From: Sporothrix humicola
Lineage: Eukaryota; Ascomycota; Sordariomycetes; Ophiostomatales; Ophiostomataceae
DNA length: 64,000 nt
Assembly (NCBI GenBank): GCA_021396245.1
Contig: WNYE01000077.1
Coordinates: 124,001 to 188,000 of the forward strand
Direction: 5' to 3'
The notes below the pieces were generated by a model. The model was not told the DNA's origin. It saw only the letters and a list, made by a program, of their open reading frames with translations, and ran no database searches. This document shows, piece by piece, positions 1 through 11,741 of this stretch. The position numbers and the translations under genes were made by a program. Positions within the stretch are counted from its first letter, which is position 1, and each line of letters starts with the position of its first letter.

Positions 1-2391
1 TGTGCACAACCAAAAAGATAGTCAGAAGGAGCAGCCGCGTAAACGACATGGACAGGAAGGTGGGAGGCAGTATCTAAGTGGATGTGCACATAGTGCTCTT
101 TCCTGTTGACGAAAAGTTCATCATCTTAGGCATGATTCTGGGAAGGTGCGACTGAGAGCGTAAACGAAAAGCAAGTGCAGTAGGGAGCGACAGCCACGGA
201 GACACAAACCGCAAAAACAGCCCTCTGACCTTCTTTACGTCCAAGAGAAATCATGAAACAACCACCTTCAAGACACCCGTCAGTCCAGAGCCACGAAAAA
301 AATTACAACAGAAATATGATAAACTTTGGTCAGAGACATCGACATTGAAGCATCATGGTAGAAAGGACTCCACAAGTTTCTATACACGAGTGCACTGGTC
401 TTCCTTTGCTAGCTGAGAAGTCTCAGTTTCATCTACAATCACCCAACAATCATCAAAAAAAAAAAAAACTATTTACACAAACAAAGGAAAGAGGAGGTCA
501 AGTCAACACGAAAGGACGTTGAAGCTTCCACATCTGGTCACATGATGTTGTAAGTGGACATATTGTGGGGAAGTTGATGTAAACATCACGACATCAACTA
601 GCAACGGCATCGTGGAGGTTTGCTACAGTGCCATGCTGCACATCAGAAAAGACCAGACGATACAATAAGGACTACGAGTAGAGAAACAATTAAATAAATT
701 TACGAGGTTGAAGAAGAATAAAAACCAGAGCAAGAAAAAAAGAAAGAGAGAAAGAAAGTGGACGCATAATGTCCGATGGAAACCCCGTTAAGAACTAAGA
801 AAAAAACACTGAAGAAAAGCTCTGGCTGCCTCAGATAGAGTAGAATCTGCTTCGTAGAATAAAATTACATCCATGCACAAGCGCACATAATTTTTGTGGC
901 TAAGGTAAACCTCAGGTGATTAAGACTCGAGCATTAGATGAAGCCGCGTGACCATTAGGGCCACGATTGTCCCCATGTACTCCACGCCAGGAGAAAATCA
1001 GTAAGCAAAGCAGCTGCAAAATTGTGTATCGAAACTGTGCGACAAAACACTCTGCATCGAAGGAGAGAGGAGAGTGAAAAGAATAGAAGAGAGGGAAGAG
1101 AGAGGGGAGGATGGCGATGGGGACTGGCAGTCCATATTTTGTTTTTGCTTCTTCCACTTTTCGATACAATCATATAGATTTATATTTCCACTTGTTTCTC
1201 GCCTCGTCTCGTCTCGTCTCGTCCCGAATCCGTAGTCTATGTTCATGGTATGATAATCGCATCTCGTAGCTCGACATCGTTTGTGATCGTTTGTGATCGT
1301 TGATGCTAGTTCTGTCAAAAATCAAAACCATAGTAATGATCACGAGGCGATGAACGTCGTCGATGGTCCTCCTGGCAAAATGTTTTTTTTTCTTTCTTGC
1401 CAGTCGAGAATCGGCCTCGTCCACCTCTAATTTTTGGAACCCCAATCTTTTTTCTTTCTTTCTTTTTTTTTTTTTTTTCAAGAAGAAAACCTTCTTTCCC
1501 TATCTATCCTCGTCTCTCTGCCGTTCAAGGTAGGTCCGTCCTCTACCTCTCTTGCCCTTTTGGGTGTGGGGACGAAATCAACAAGGACGCAATCAGCAAG
1601 AGCAAGAGCTGTTGCCCACACACGGTGAAGCCTAAAATCATGGGCAAGGTGAGTGTGTGAGTAGGTGAGACGGGAAGGTAATCAGGTCATGGGGCAACGA
1701 GAGCAGGAGGGCAACGGAACTGGCGGGGAGGTTGCGGCCATGCGCTCTTGCCTTCTTTCTGTAGACTCGCTCAACTTACAATTAGGACACACAAGCTCAT
1801 GTCTGCAGTGATAAGGTTGTCCTTCAACGTTTTATTTACCGCTAAAGCGCAGTCGTCCAAATTTAAACAAATTTATATACTTTTTTTCCCAACAAAAAGC
1901 AAAGAAAAAGATGTCTATACCAAAAAGTTCACGAGAAGGCAAAAATAAAAATATTGTAATATTCAAATTGCAAGCCATGCTCGTGATGTTGAACCTGTTC
2001 CATTTGACTGTATTGTTTGAGATCCCTAATTACCTCCTTTTCTGTCGCCTTGAAAAAATAACAGAAAATATTGCCAAAAATAAGCAAATAAAAGAAGAAA
2101 AAAGACAAGAGTAAAAAGTCCCTTTACATTGTACAAGAAGAGAATATGAACGTTCCAAAGTAGAAAAAAAGAAAGCAAAAATATAAAAGAACAAGCTTGC
2201 CCGGAAAATAGAGAGGAAAAAGATGAAAAAGATAAAGAGAAAACAAAAATGGCAAATAAAAGCACTTTGATACACCGACGCCCCAGAAAGAATTTCCACG
2301 GTTTCCACAATATCACGTCGTCCTTACGACCACACTGCACCTAAACACACATCCACTGCGCTTCCTTTTCTCGACCACCTCCTTGTGCGTC
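1..2391. other. Intergenic, downstream of the flippase gene
   Basis: No protein family is recognisable on either strand. The first 900 bases are A-rich with short A runs (for example near 460-470). Positions 1202-1226 hold a CTCGT-type pentamer repeat, followed by a short repeat of a GTGATCGTTT-like unit near 1280-1303. The stretch at 1850-2280 is very A-rich on the + strand and probably includes the 3' UTR of the flippase gene, which ends at 2392. Confidence 0.5.
1202..1226. repeat. Pentanucleotide microsatellite
   Basis: About four to five head-to-tail copies of CTCGT with one variant copy. It lies in non-coding DNA. Confidence 0.8.
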
Positions 2392-5300
2392 TTAATGCGC
2401 CCGCGAAGAGGCCATCTCGCCGTAGCGACCACGCACCTGGGTGGTGTCGTAGGCCTGCAGCACACGTGTCTGGGACTCGTCTGCCTGCGAAAAGGCATAA
2501 CCGCGCTGCTTGCGCATCCGCTGCACCTGCCGCACCTTGCGGATTGCCTTTTGGAATTGTTCCATTCTGAGTTGTTAGTACGTACAAATAAAATGAATAG
2601 TAAGTGGGAAGGGGAACGCACCTTGGCCGGTAATCCTGGATGTTGTATTTCTGAATCTCCTGGATGTGGTGGTAGGTCTCGGGGCGGTACATGCGCTTGG
2701 CGTACTTCCAGGCAAAGTCGCGCAGCAGACACAGCGTCGCCAGCACGACCATCTGCAGCCAAAAGACGGCGCTCGAGTACAGCTTGGGCACGACGCCCTC
2801 GTACTCGGTCGAGATGCCAATGAGCGGCGCGACGGTGCCGTAGACAGCAATGAAGGCGATCCAGATGGCCATGCTGCCGGGGATGGCAATGACGTGGTAC
2901 TTTGTCCAGTTGTTGGTGACGAGAGCGGCCTTGCCAAGCACAGTAAGGAGAACGGCGCCGTACAGAGCGGTACCCCAGACCCAGTGGCCGCCGGTCTGGC
3001 CGTTGCCGAGCATTTGGTCGTCGTACCAGAAGAGCTCGCCAAAGACATACAGCAGAATCGAGTGGTAGGTGGCCGTCAGGATCCAGCCGACAAAGATCTT
3101 GATCTTGAAGAACTCGTTGCGCTGGCCGAGGCCGTAGAGCTGCGGGTAGCGGTCGAGCAGGCGTGCCGAGATAAACTGATCCAAGATACCCATAGCGAGA
3201 GGCGGGAGCACGGTGTAGAACACGTTGTAGAAGGACAGCGTCCACGACTCGTAAATGACCTGACCGGAGAACACGTTTTGGAAGGTGTACCAGAACTGCG
3301 TTAGGTACAGCGTCATGTTCTTGTAAAAGGAGTACAGGATGGCTTTGGAGACACGGTGGTAGCTCCAGGCGCCGTGGACGAGCAGCAACTTGCGCAGGTA
3401 CCGGAACTGGCCAATGGACACATCGGCACTCCGCGCAGCCTGTAGACCCTCCATACCGCTGATACCGACGCCAATGTGCGCCGCCTGGATCATGGACACG
3501 TCGTTAGCACCGTCGCCGATAGCGAGGAGAATCGACTCCTTCTGGTAGCGCTTGACAAGCTTGACGACGAGCGCCTTTTGGAGGGGAGAAACACGACAGC
3601 AGATGACAGCCTTGCACATAATGGCGAGGTCCAGGAACAGCTTCTCCAGATCCTTTTCGAGAGCGTACGTCAGCGACTTGCCGTCAATGACAAGTGCCAG
3701 GTTGTCCATCTCAATGGCAAGACCTTCGCCCTGTGTGCGGATGGCGTCGAGCTTCTTTTGCAGATTGTCGCGCGTCGCGGCAGCCGTCTCCTCATTGACA
3801 ATCAGCAGCATCATGTCTTCGCTCAGCAGCTTGCAACTCATGCCGATGTTGATGGCCGTCTCTTGACGATCGCCCGTCAGCACCCACACCTTGATACCGG
3901 CCTGCTGCAGCGTGTGGATCGTCTCCGGCACGCCGTCCTGCAGCTTGTCCTCAATGGCGGTGGCGCCCAGCAGGTAAAAGTCGTGCTCGATCAGCTCGGC
4001 CGCCTTGTCCAGCTCCTCGGCACGGTTGCCGCCAACAGTGGTGCCGGCCGCCTCAAAGACGCCCATCCACTCTTGGAACTCGTGCTCGGGGACTTCGCGC
4101 ATAGCCAGACACAGCGTGCGCAGACCCTCGGAGGCGTACTCTTCGAGATGGCGCAGGGTAGCCTCGACGTGCGGGTTGTCGTCGTTGAGGCGTTCGAGAA
4201 TGACAGTATCGGCGCCCTTGGTGTAGCAGCGGATCTTGCCGTCGGGGCAGCGGTAAATGGAGGACATGCGCTTACGCGTCGAGTTGAATTCGCAGACAGC
4301 GAGCAGCTCGTACTGCTGCTCGACGCCGTTGGCCTCGATAATGACAGTGCGCGGCTTGCGCGCCGTGAAGCGGTAGCCCAGCGTCACGGCGCCGTCAACC
4401 AGCGCACCCTCGTCGGGCGACGCTGCCTGGTACTTGATCTCGTTGCCCTTTTGCTCGGGGATGACGGTGTGGCAGGTGGCCAACAGGCTCAGGAACTGGT
4501 CAATCATGCCGGCGGACTCGTGCGTCTCGAGGTTCTGGCGCAGCTGCTTGAAGTCGTGCACGCCCACCTCGACGCCGTCCTGGACAGTGGCGCGGCGGTC
4601 CTCGGGGACGTCCTCGGCGTACATGATACCGGCGATTGAGCACTGCTTGAACTCCATCATGTTGCAGGTCAGAGTGCCCGTCTTGTCGGAGAACACATAC
4701 TCGACCATGCCCAGTTCTTCGACCAAACTCGATGTGCGGCAGTTGGCGGGTGTGTCGGTCTTGTCGTAGTACATGTCGAGATCGTCGTTGATGAGGATGG
4801 CGTGCCAGTACTTGACAAGCTCAATGGTGACAAACAGCGAAATGGGAACAAGCGCAGAGAACAGCACCCAGTACGTGACCATGTCCTTGAAGAAAGTCGA
4901 GACGACAGCGCCAGCAGTGGTGGTCTTGGAGAGGTACAGGTAGTCGAGGGAGTCGCCGCTGTTGTTGCGCTTGACGAGATCGCCGACGGTACAGATGATA
5001 CTGAGAGCCAGCAGACAGCCAATGAGCACAAGAACAAGCATGTTGAGCTGGCGCTCGACCTTGGTGCGCTTGATGGGCGCGGCCGTGGCGTTGCGCATCA
5101 GCTTTGTCTCGTGGCCCGTAAACACGACGACACCGTGGATCCAGGGCGTGTTGCGCAGCGTGGCGCCACGCAGAAGCAGCTGCTCGGGGTTGAGCGGCAG
5201 CTCCTTCTCGCCACCCCCCGCGTTGACGGTCAGCGTAGCCTCGTAGGTGTACAGGCTGCTGTTGGGCTGCTCAGAGCGAATGCGACCACCCAGACGGCTC

Positions 5301-6652
5301 AGGTCGCTCGAGCTGACGTAGGTGGCGGTCTCGGGCAGACCCTGCTTGATCTTGAGGTTCGTCTCGCCGTCCAGGTTTGCGGTTTCGATATAACACAGAC
5401 CCTCGGGCTCGGAACTCGCGAGCAGCACCAGATCGGCCGGGAACGGCTCCTCGGACTCGACTCGTATAATATCGCCCACGGCCACGTCGATCCACTTCGT
5501 CTCCACAAACGACGACCCGCGCAATATACGGGCCTTGGACAGGTTGAGCGAGCGATCGGCTTGTTTCCGGCGGTAGTCTTCGACCAACTCCTTGCCGGCC
5601 GACACGAGCAGCACGACAACGAGAGGGCCAATAGTGGTGTACTGGTTGGTGGGCGAGAGGTTGGGAATTTGCTGGAGGGCGGCAGTAAACAAGAAGAAGA
5701 TGTTTGCGTATTTGGAGAACTGCTCAAACAGGAATTTGGGCAAGAAGGTGATGATGTTGTACTTGGCGGTCGAAACGTGGTTGTCGACGTACTTGTTGAC
5801 GGCGTTGGCCGGCGGGTTGTTGAGGTGGATGATGCGAGGGCCGAGTGTCGCCGGGTCGACCTTGTTGCGGCCGAAGCCGAACTTGAAGTTGCCCATGTCG
5901 AACGACTTCTTTTGCCGCCGGCCGCCGTCTGGCGCACTCAGACCGCCGCCACTTCCACCACCACCACTTCCGCCGCCGCCGCCGCCAGCACGACCAGCCG
6001 ACTCCGTCAACGGCAGGTCCATCTCGGAGTAGCCAGACTGGCCCATGCCCAGCATGTTTTTAGCGCGACCAAGCAGGCCGCCGCCGAGGCCGAGGACGCT
6101 GTTGCGGTTGCGGGCATTGGCGTGGCCCGGCGTGTCGCCCGAGTTGACGCGGCCGCCCTGGTGGTAGTAGGATTGGCCATCTTCTGGGTAGTCGTCAAAG
6201 TCGTCGGCGTACCGCTGGTAGTTTCCGAGTCCTGATGTCTGGCTGTACTGCCGGTCGGCTTCTGTGAAGTAGGGGCCGCCCGGCCGTGCCGACGAGGACG
6301 AGGCATAGGAGTTGTCGTAGGCGCCGGCGCCGCTGCTCCCTGCTCCGCCAACGCCCCTGGAGCCCGAAGCTCCTCCTGAACTGAAAGCATTGGCGCCGCC
6401 AGGACTTGTCTTGACAGACGGGTGTGTGGTCTCGCCGGCACCGACAAAGTCGTCATAGGACACAGAGGGCCGTGTAGGGAGGGTCTCGTCGTGGTCGAGC
6501 GTGTACGTGCGCATCAGGTCGTCATCGTTGAGATCGGAACGCTGGCCGCCGCTGTAGACGGGCTGATCGTCGAGATCGAGGAGTAGGTCGTTGTTGTTGC
6601 TGCGCGCGCTCGCGTAGCCCCCTGACGGGGCCGGTGGCGGACGCCCTGTCAT
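2392..6652 (-). CDS. DRS2: Drs2-type P4-ATPase, phospholipid flippase
   Basis: Two exons, 6652-2622 and 2566-2392, separated by a 55-nt intron (GTGCGT donor, TACTAAC branch, CTCAG acceptor), give 1401 aa. Without splicing, the frame would run into an unrelated tail. Visible motifs are the P4 A-domain DGET near residue 427, the phosphorylation loop DKTGTLT with Asp656, TGDRQETA, and the hinge GDGANDVSM near residue 1047. The sequence after the hinge (GISGMEGLQAARSADVSIGQFRYL) is typical of Drs2. The first 240 residues are disordered and Gly/Ser-rich, as in other fungal Drs2 proteins. The family moves phosphatidylserine and phosphatidylethanolamine to the cytosolic leaflet of trans-Golgi membranes together with a Cdc50 subunit. 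The C-terminal exon is basic (KAIRKVRQVQRMRKQRGY), matching the regulatory tail of Drs2. Family identity is clear; the function is inferred from it. Confidence 0.95.
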
Positions 6653-8451
6653 TCAGATTGATCTGGGCGAGGTCGGGGGAGAAAGGAAAGTCGCAGAAAA
6701 GGATGTGGTTGCGAGGATGGCCGTCAAAAACAAAAGCTGTCAAAAAAGGGAGAAGCCCCGTCGAAGGAAAAACTATGGCAGCTATGGAGCAGTCATGGGA
6801 CGCAGAGGAATGGCGTGACGGTGCTGTAGTCGATAAAAGATGGAAATGGATCGTAAGGTCGTTGCGCTCGTCGAATTCGAGGTCGTGATGGATGCAGAGC
6901 GTCGTGTGGTGATGCGGTCGTTTTGGCAGTTTTCTTTGGTTTCGATTTCGAGGTTTGGTTGTTTTTGGCTTCTGGCAGTGTTTCCAGTGTTTCTGCCCTT
7001 TCTGCCCGTGTTTCCCGTGTTTGGTGACGAGGCCACTGCCACGCTCGTTTTGGCACAGGTTGCTTCTGTGGAAGGAGACAGGTCCCCTGGGATCTGCCTG
7101 GGATTGGCCCACCAGCACAGCCACTCTGGCGCCTGTTGGTGGAATTGGGACAGATTTGGAGGAGACTTGCTGGTCTTGGTCTCGTCTTGGTGCTGGTCTC
7201 GGAATTTACCAATTAAAGTTGCTATTAAATTTAAATGCCTTGCCCTGCCCCTTCCTTGTCTTGGTGGCCTTCTCTGCCATTTTTGGTGCTGTATGGCAAG
7301 TACACAAAGTGGTGCTGTTGCGCTACAGTGACCAGAATAGCGCTTCTGGGGGAAGTAGCGTCTTGTACTCCGTATGTGCCCCGTTTTGCTGCGCGTTTCC
7401 GCCTCCCTGAAACAAACGCCGTGTCCTATTGGCTGCAGCAGTGGGCGTCGCAAAGGGGGCTCACCAACAGGAGCAAGTCTGATGGAGCAGGAGCCAGGGA
7501 GCGCTTTCCTGTTTTACTTTCTTACTCTACGACGTATCTTTCTTGCCATTTCTTGGGCGTTTCTTATGAGGGTCGTTCTCGTCTTTTTCTCGTATTTGTC
7601 CATATTTGCCCACAGCGTGGCAGGTACGAACAAGAAGGCGAGTACGGGCAGCCCCTTCGTCATATGAATACGGGAGTACGAGGAAAGTGCGACGTGCAGC
7701 GCACGATGCACGACGCAACATGCAGCAGGAGCGCCACAGCCTGGCTGGGCATGCACATGCTGAATGCAGAATGGACGTCGTAGAATGCAGACTGCTCTTT
7801 CCTCGTGTCGCTGCACAACGTGCCTTCCGGCCACAGCAAGAACCGCAAAAAGGTCAAAGATAAGGTAAGATACTTGTACGGAGCACGCACCTTCTTAAAT
7901 TGAGATGGACAAAGGTACTCCGTACAATGGATGCAGAGAAAAGCTGCAGAACGGAAGCGTGGAAGAAGGCACGACCGTTGCGGGTGCTTCGTGTCTCAGA
8001 TGTGCTCCATAATAGAAGGTGGTGGCCCCTGACAACCCTGGCTTTTTGCCCGGCTCCTTCTGGAAGTCATTTTTGGCAGACAGCTCGCCCAGCAAGTCAG
8101 GAACGCCTGCCGGTCTCCATAATTTTAACGCCACGCTCCAGCCACAGAGCAGTACGTATCTTTCCCTACACAGCAAAGCTGCCTCACAGTGGCAAAGGCT
8201 CCTGCATTATGATTATCGACATCAACATCGGATCTTCCAAATCAGCTGCGGCTGAACATCACCAGACAGAACTCTCTGAACAATTCGAGTATTCGCCGAA
8301 CAAACGCCAATACACTTGTGGCCGGCTCGCAGTACATACTCACTATTGACTCTTGGCTTCGAAACTATTTTGAGAAGCATTTCATCCCCATTTCGACGCC
8401 TTATCGATCGCATCTCAACTCAACTTAACTCAGCTTCATTTGACCTCCAAT
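6653..8451. other. Divergent intergenic region between flippase and CRIPT genes
   Basis: This carries the promoters of two diverging genes. The side next to the flippase is purine-rich on the + strand, so its leader is pyrimidine-rich on the coding strand. Two exact copies of TACTCCGTA lie at 7366-7374 and 7916-7924, with a near copy at about 7876. Open frames here are short and resemble no family I know. Confidence 0.5.
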
Positions 8452-9117
8452 ATGGTCTGCAGCAAATGCGCCAAGCTCGTGACGGGCACGTCGCTTGCTA
8501 CGCCTGGTGTCAAGAAGAAGAACGACATGTACTATGGCTCGACTGCCTCGTCGTCGTCGACCGGCGCCAAAAAGTCAACAACTCTTGGCCAGAACGGCAT
8601 TGGCAAAGTGAGTGACGGGTGACGATATCCTGTGCACTCTGGTGCACTTTATTTCCCTCTTGCTAATAGTTGTGTCCTCAGAGCAAATTGACGTCAAAGA
8701 ACGCCAAGAATCCATATGCGCAATATTCAAGGTGAGTCTAGCTCAGCCCTATGAGTTTCTCCAGGTTTTGATTGAGCCTGGATGAAATCAAATCCACGTG
8801 GAAGTGCTTAATCGTGAACCACCTTCGGACCGTGTCTAACATTGTTTTAGTTCATGCGACAAGTGCAAAGTCAAGGTTTCTCAAGGGCACAAATATTGTC
8901 ATAATGTGAGTATTTTTTGAGCTTATTTCTACTCTCAAGACCATTTGCTAACAACTGCAGTGCTCTTACAAAGAAGATGGTGAGCCTTGTCTGCCTCGTT
9001 GCATTCTGTCCTCGTTCCCTACTAACCTATTTAGTATGCGCAATGTGTGGAAAGCCGAACAAAAAGTCCAAGTCCGCAGCACCATCAGTCACAGGCCAAA
9101 AGTTCACCTTGAAGTGA
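8452..9117 (+). CDS. CRIPT-like zinc-binding protein
   Basis: Five exons (8452-8607, 8682-8731, 8851-8905, 8961-8979, 9035-9117) with canonical GTGAGT-type donors and CTAA-type branch sites keep phase and give 120 aa. Four Cys pairs are visible: 3/6 (MVCSKC), 71/74 (CDKC), 85/88 (CHNC) and 95/98 (CAMC). Together with the GHKYC..CSYKED..CAMCGK series, they match CRIPT, the cysteine-rich PDZ-binding protein family found across eukaryotes. CRIPT homologues bind zinc and have been linked to the minor spliceosome in animals; what it does in a fungus is not clear from sequence. An in-frame ATG lies 12 nt upstream, but MVC is the usual start of the family. Exon 4 is only 19 nt long, so automated gene callers may miss this gene. 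Confidence 0.9.
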
Positions 9118-9683
9118 GACTCTGGTGTAGGACCAAGACGATCTGAGACGAGACCCGAGACGGAGGACTCGATCCCGATCCCGCCCCCGAGACCCGAGCC
9201 ACAAGAGCGACATTATCGTTGAGCCTTGCAAGGCTGCCAGAAGCCTTCTAGAAAAGATTGGTTTCGGTGTCAAGACACAATTGTCTTTTCTGTCGGCAAG
9301 ATTCCGAGCCGGGGCGATCCCGGCCGAAAATCGAGACCAGGAACACAACAAGGGAACCGGCATTGCTTCTCTTGTTGGGCTAACACACCGTTGCGAACTC
9401 GATGACCCTCCAGAATTACCAAAGCCTGTCATTTTAGGGCTGACACGATGCAAGTCACTGCAGCACTAAGCGAAAGGAGGCACGTTCGAACATGTTTGGA
9501 ATCATGGCTGCGTGATTTCACACGACAGCGGTACTACATAAAAGGAACAGAAACAAAACTCCACAATGCAAACATAACCTAGAACCGACTCGCGGGACCC
9601 GCATGATATTCCAATCTCGTCTCCGCCACCCCCCGTCATTATTCCATTAATCCGTTATCCGTTCGTTATCCGTCAATACACGC
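9118..9683. other. Convergent intergenic region
   Basis: Shared 3' space of the CRIPT and epoxide-hydrolase genes. It has short GAGACCCGAG-like repeats near 9146-9205 and no recognisable gene. Confidence 0.5.
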
Positions 9684-10778
9684 CTACAGAGAGGCCTTGG
9701 ACGAGGCGCCGTCCAGCAGCGGAGTCAGGAAGCCCTTGATCTGGTCGTTGACGGCAGCGGCCGACTGCCACAGCACCCAGTGGCCGCCGGGGACCTGGGA
9801 CTTGGTCAGGTTGGTAAAGTGCTTGCCCATCTGCTCGGTCAGAATGGGCGGCAGCGCCTGGTCCTGGGTGGCGCTCAGCATGAACGAAGGCACAGTGATC
9901 TGGCGGCGGGCAGGGTTGCTGCTCTCGACAATCTCGCGCTCGTCGTCATAGTTCTGCTTGAGCGTGCGGTACCAGTTGGTGGGGCCCCTGAGGCCGTGGC
10001 GGGCGGTCTCGGCGACATAGTACTCGAACTCGGACGGGCTGAGGAAGGGCGCGGGCCCGACCGAGGCCAGGCGGTCGATGTGGATGCCCTTGGTGGTGTC
10101 AAAGAGGTAGGGGCTGACCTTGTTCTCCTTCTCCTCGTCGGTCAGCGTCGTCTTGCCGCCGAATATGGCCTGCAGGAACTGGCGCAGGCGCTCGGGCTCG
10201 GCATCAATGAAGCTGTAAAACCCGTCGCTGGCCCACTGCTTCTGGTAGGCAAAGTTGGGCAGCAGCTTGACCATGTCCTCGAGGGGTACAAAGGGGCCTT
10301 TGGAGGGCGCAAAGTAGGGAGTGCAGACGCTGAACACGCCGCGCAGGCGGTCGCCGTGCCACAGGGCAAACCGCCAGGCGGTGGCACCTCCCCAGTCGTG
10401 GCCGCCGACAAAGAAGCGCTTGCTCTCGTCGGCCTCACCAGCAGGGCCGCCGCCAACGACGCCGACGTGATCCACCAGGGCGACAAGGTCGTCGCAGATG
10501 CTCTTGTAGCCGTACAGGGCGAGATCATCGGGCGCATCGGTCTGGCCGTAGCCGAGCACGTCGGGGACAATGACCCGGAGGCCGAGCTCTTCAGCAAGGA
10601 CGGGAACCTGGTTGCGCCAGGCGAAGCCGAGATCGGGGAAGCCGTGGATGAGGAGGATGGTGCCCTTGGTGGTCTGGCCGGCGGGAGGGTTGGCGACGAT
10701 GTAGTGGTAGGTCTTGCCACGGATGTCGGCCGTGTGGTGGGTGACACGAGTGTCGTCGGGGGTGAGCTTGGTAGTCAT
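9684..10778 (-). CDS. Alpha/beta-hydrolase, epoxide hydrolase family
   Basis: One uninterrupted 364-aa frame. The oxyanion-hole motif HGFPD is at residues 45-49 and the nucleophile elbow GGHDWGG puts Asp128 as the nucleophile. An acidic candidate lies in TQDQ (Asp306) and the catalytic His is His333 in GGHWVLWQ. An Asp nucleophile with a Trp after it is typical of soluble epoxide hydrolases and dehalogenases rather than esterases. The cap region contains several Tyr residues (around 150-270) that could donate protons to the epoxide oxygen. There is no signal peptide, so it is probably cytosolic and hydrates epoxides from lipids, plant compounds or xenobiotics. The actual substrate cannot be read from sequence. 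It sits alone, with no biosynthetic neighbours. Confidence 0.88.
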   Translation of the reverse strand: MTTKLTPDDTRVTHHTADIRGKTYHYIVANPPAGQTTKGTILLIHGFPDLGFAWRNQVPVLAEELGLRVIVPDVLGYGQTDAPDDLALYGYKSICDDLVALVDHVGVVGGGPAGEADESKRFFVGGHDWGGATAWRFALWHGDRLRGVFSVCTPYFAPSKGPFVPLEDMVKLLPNFAYQKQWASDGFYSFIDAEPERLRQFLQAIFGGKTTLTDEEKENKVSPYLFDTTKGIHIDRLASVGPAPFLSPSEFEYYVAETARHGLRGPTNWYRTLKQNYDDEREIVESSNPARRQITVPSFMLSATQDQALPPILTEQMGKHFTNLTKSQVPGGHWVLWQSAAAVNDQIKGFLTPLLDGASSKASL

Positions 10779-11741
10779 TGTGGGGGCGGGTGTTGAAGGA
10801 GAAGCTGAGAGGGGAGAATTGGGTTATTGAGATGAGAAGGAGAGAAGCGGTGATGATCTCGAGATTAACGACGGAATTATCGTGCTGAAGCTGGCAGAGA
10901 GTGTGTCTTTTATAGTTGTTGACTCGGTCGTATGATATCGCCGTCTTTCCGTCTCACCGTTTCGACTATTTATCGATTTGTCGACTTGTCGATTTAGTTC
11001 CTTGGACAGAAGAAAATATACGACAAACGCAGCTAACTGTCTGTTTTCACCACCTGCTTTTTCTTTACTTGGTACCATTTGTTTTTGTCGTCACTCAAAC
11101 GGTGACAGGGGGAGAGCAAAAGGCGAGCCTCGGCATGTGCTAGTGAGGGGCTTTTGCTGCAAGGGAAGGCCAGTGCACTAAAGACGCCACAAAGGTCCCT
11201 GGAGTTTCGACTTCTGCGGGGCTTACACGTCATGGCTGGCCGGACTCTGTGGATTTGGCGATTTGACGGACACTCTTAAGAGAGTTTTGACGAGCGATTT
11301 TCTCAGCCTAAACCTTGTCCGATCGAAATTGATTTCAGAAACGGTCAAAGAGAGAAAGAGAGACGCCGGTCTCGTATATACTCGGGCGACGCCGAATCAT
11401 TTCCCAACAAAAATAGCAACGACAGATACGCAAAAAGCATAACCGGGTCATCTTTTTGTCTTTTCATCTCCGTCCAGACAAAACAATACCAACGGACGAA
11501 CAAATTAATGATGCTCCGACATAAGAGAAGATGGCAGGAAAGACAAACAGACAAATTCAAAAACAAAACAGAAAGTCAATCAATGGAACGCTATGCTGCT
11601 ATGCAATGCTTCTATCCCTGCTATCCAACAATGCAGTCATTCTTTCTATGAATGCATTAAACTCCGGGAAACGAAATCCAAAAGAACAACAACTCCTCGG
11701 AAGAACCTGTGAGAACTCCGGACAAAACTCCAGAATGCACC
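10779..11741. other. Intergenic, promoter of the hydrolase and 3' side of the haspin-like gene
   Basis: Mixed AT-rich sequence with only short open frames and no recognisable protein or RNA gene. Confidence 0.45.

Noticed and set aside
3476..6235. Long open frames (up to ~480 codons) on the + strand opposite the flippase gene
   Set aside because: They mirror the GC-rich third positions of the real - strand gene, are split by the second frame and show no domain.
9290..9335. Possible tRNA-like stem (CCGGGGCGATCCCGG) downstream of the CRIPT gene
   Set aside because: No acceptor stem, D arm or T loop could be matched around it.
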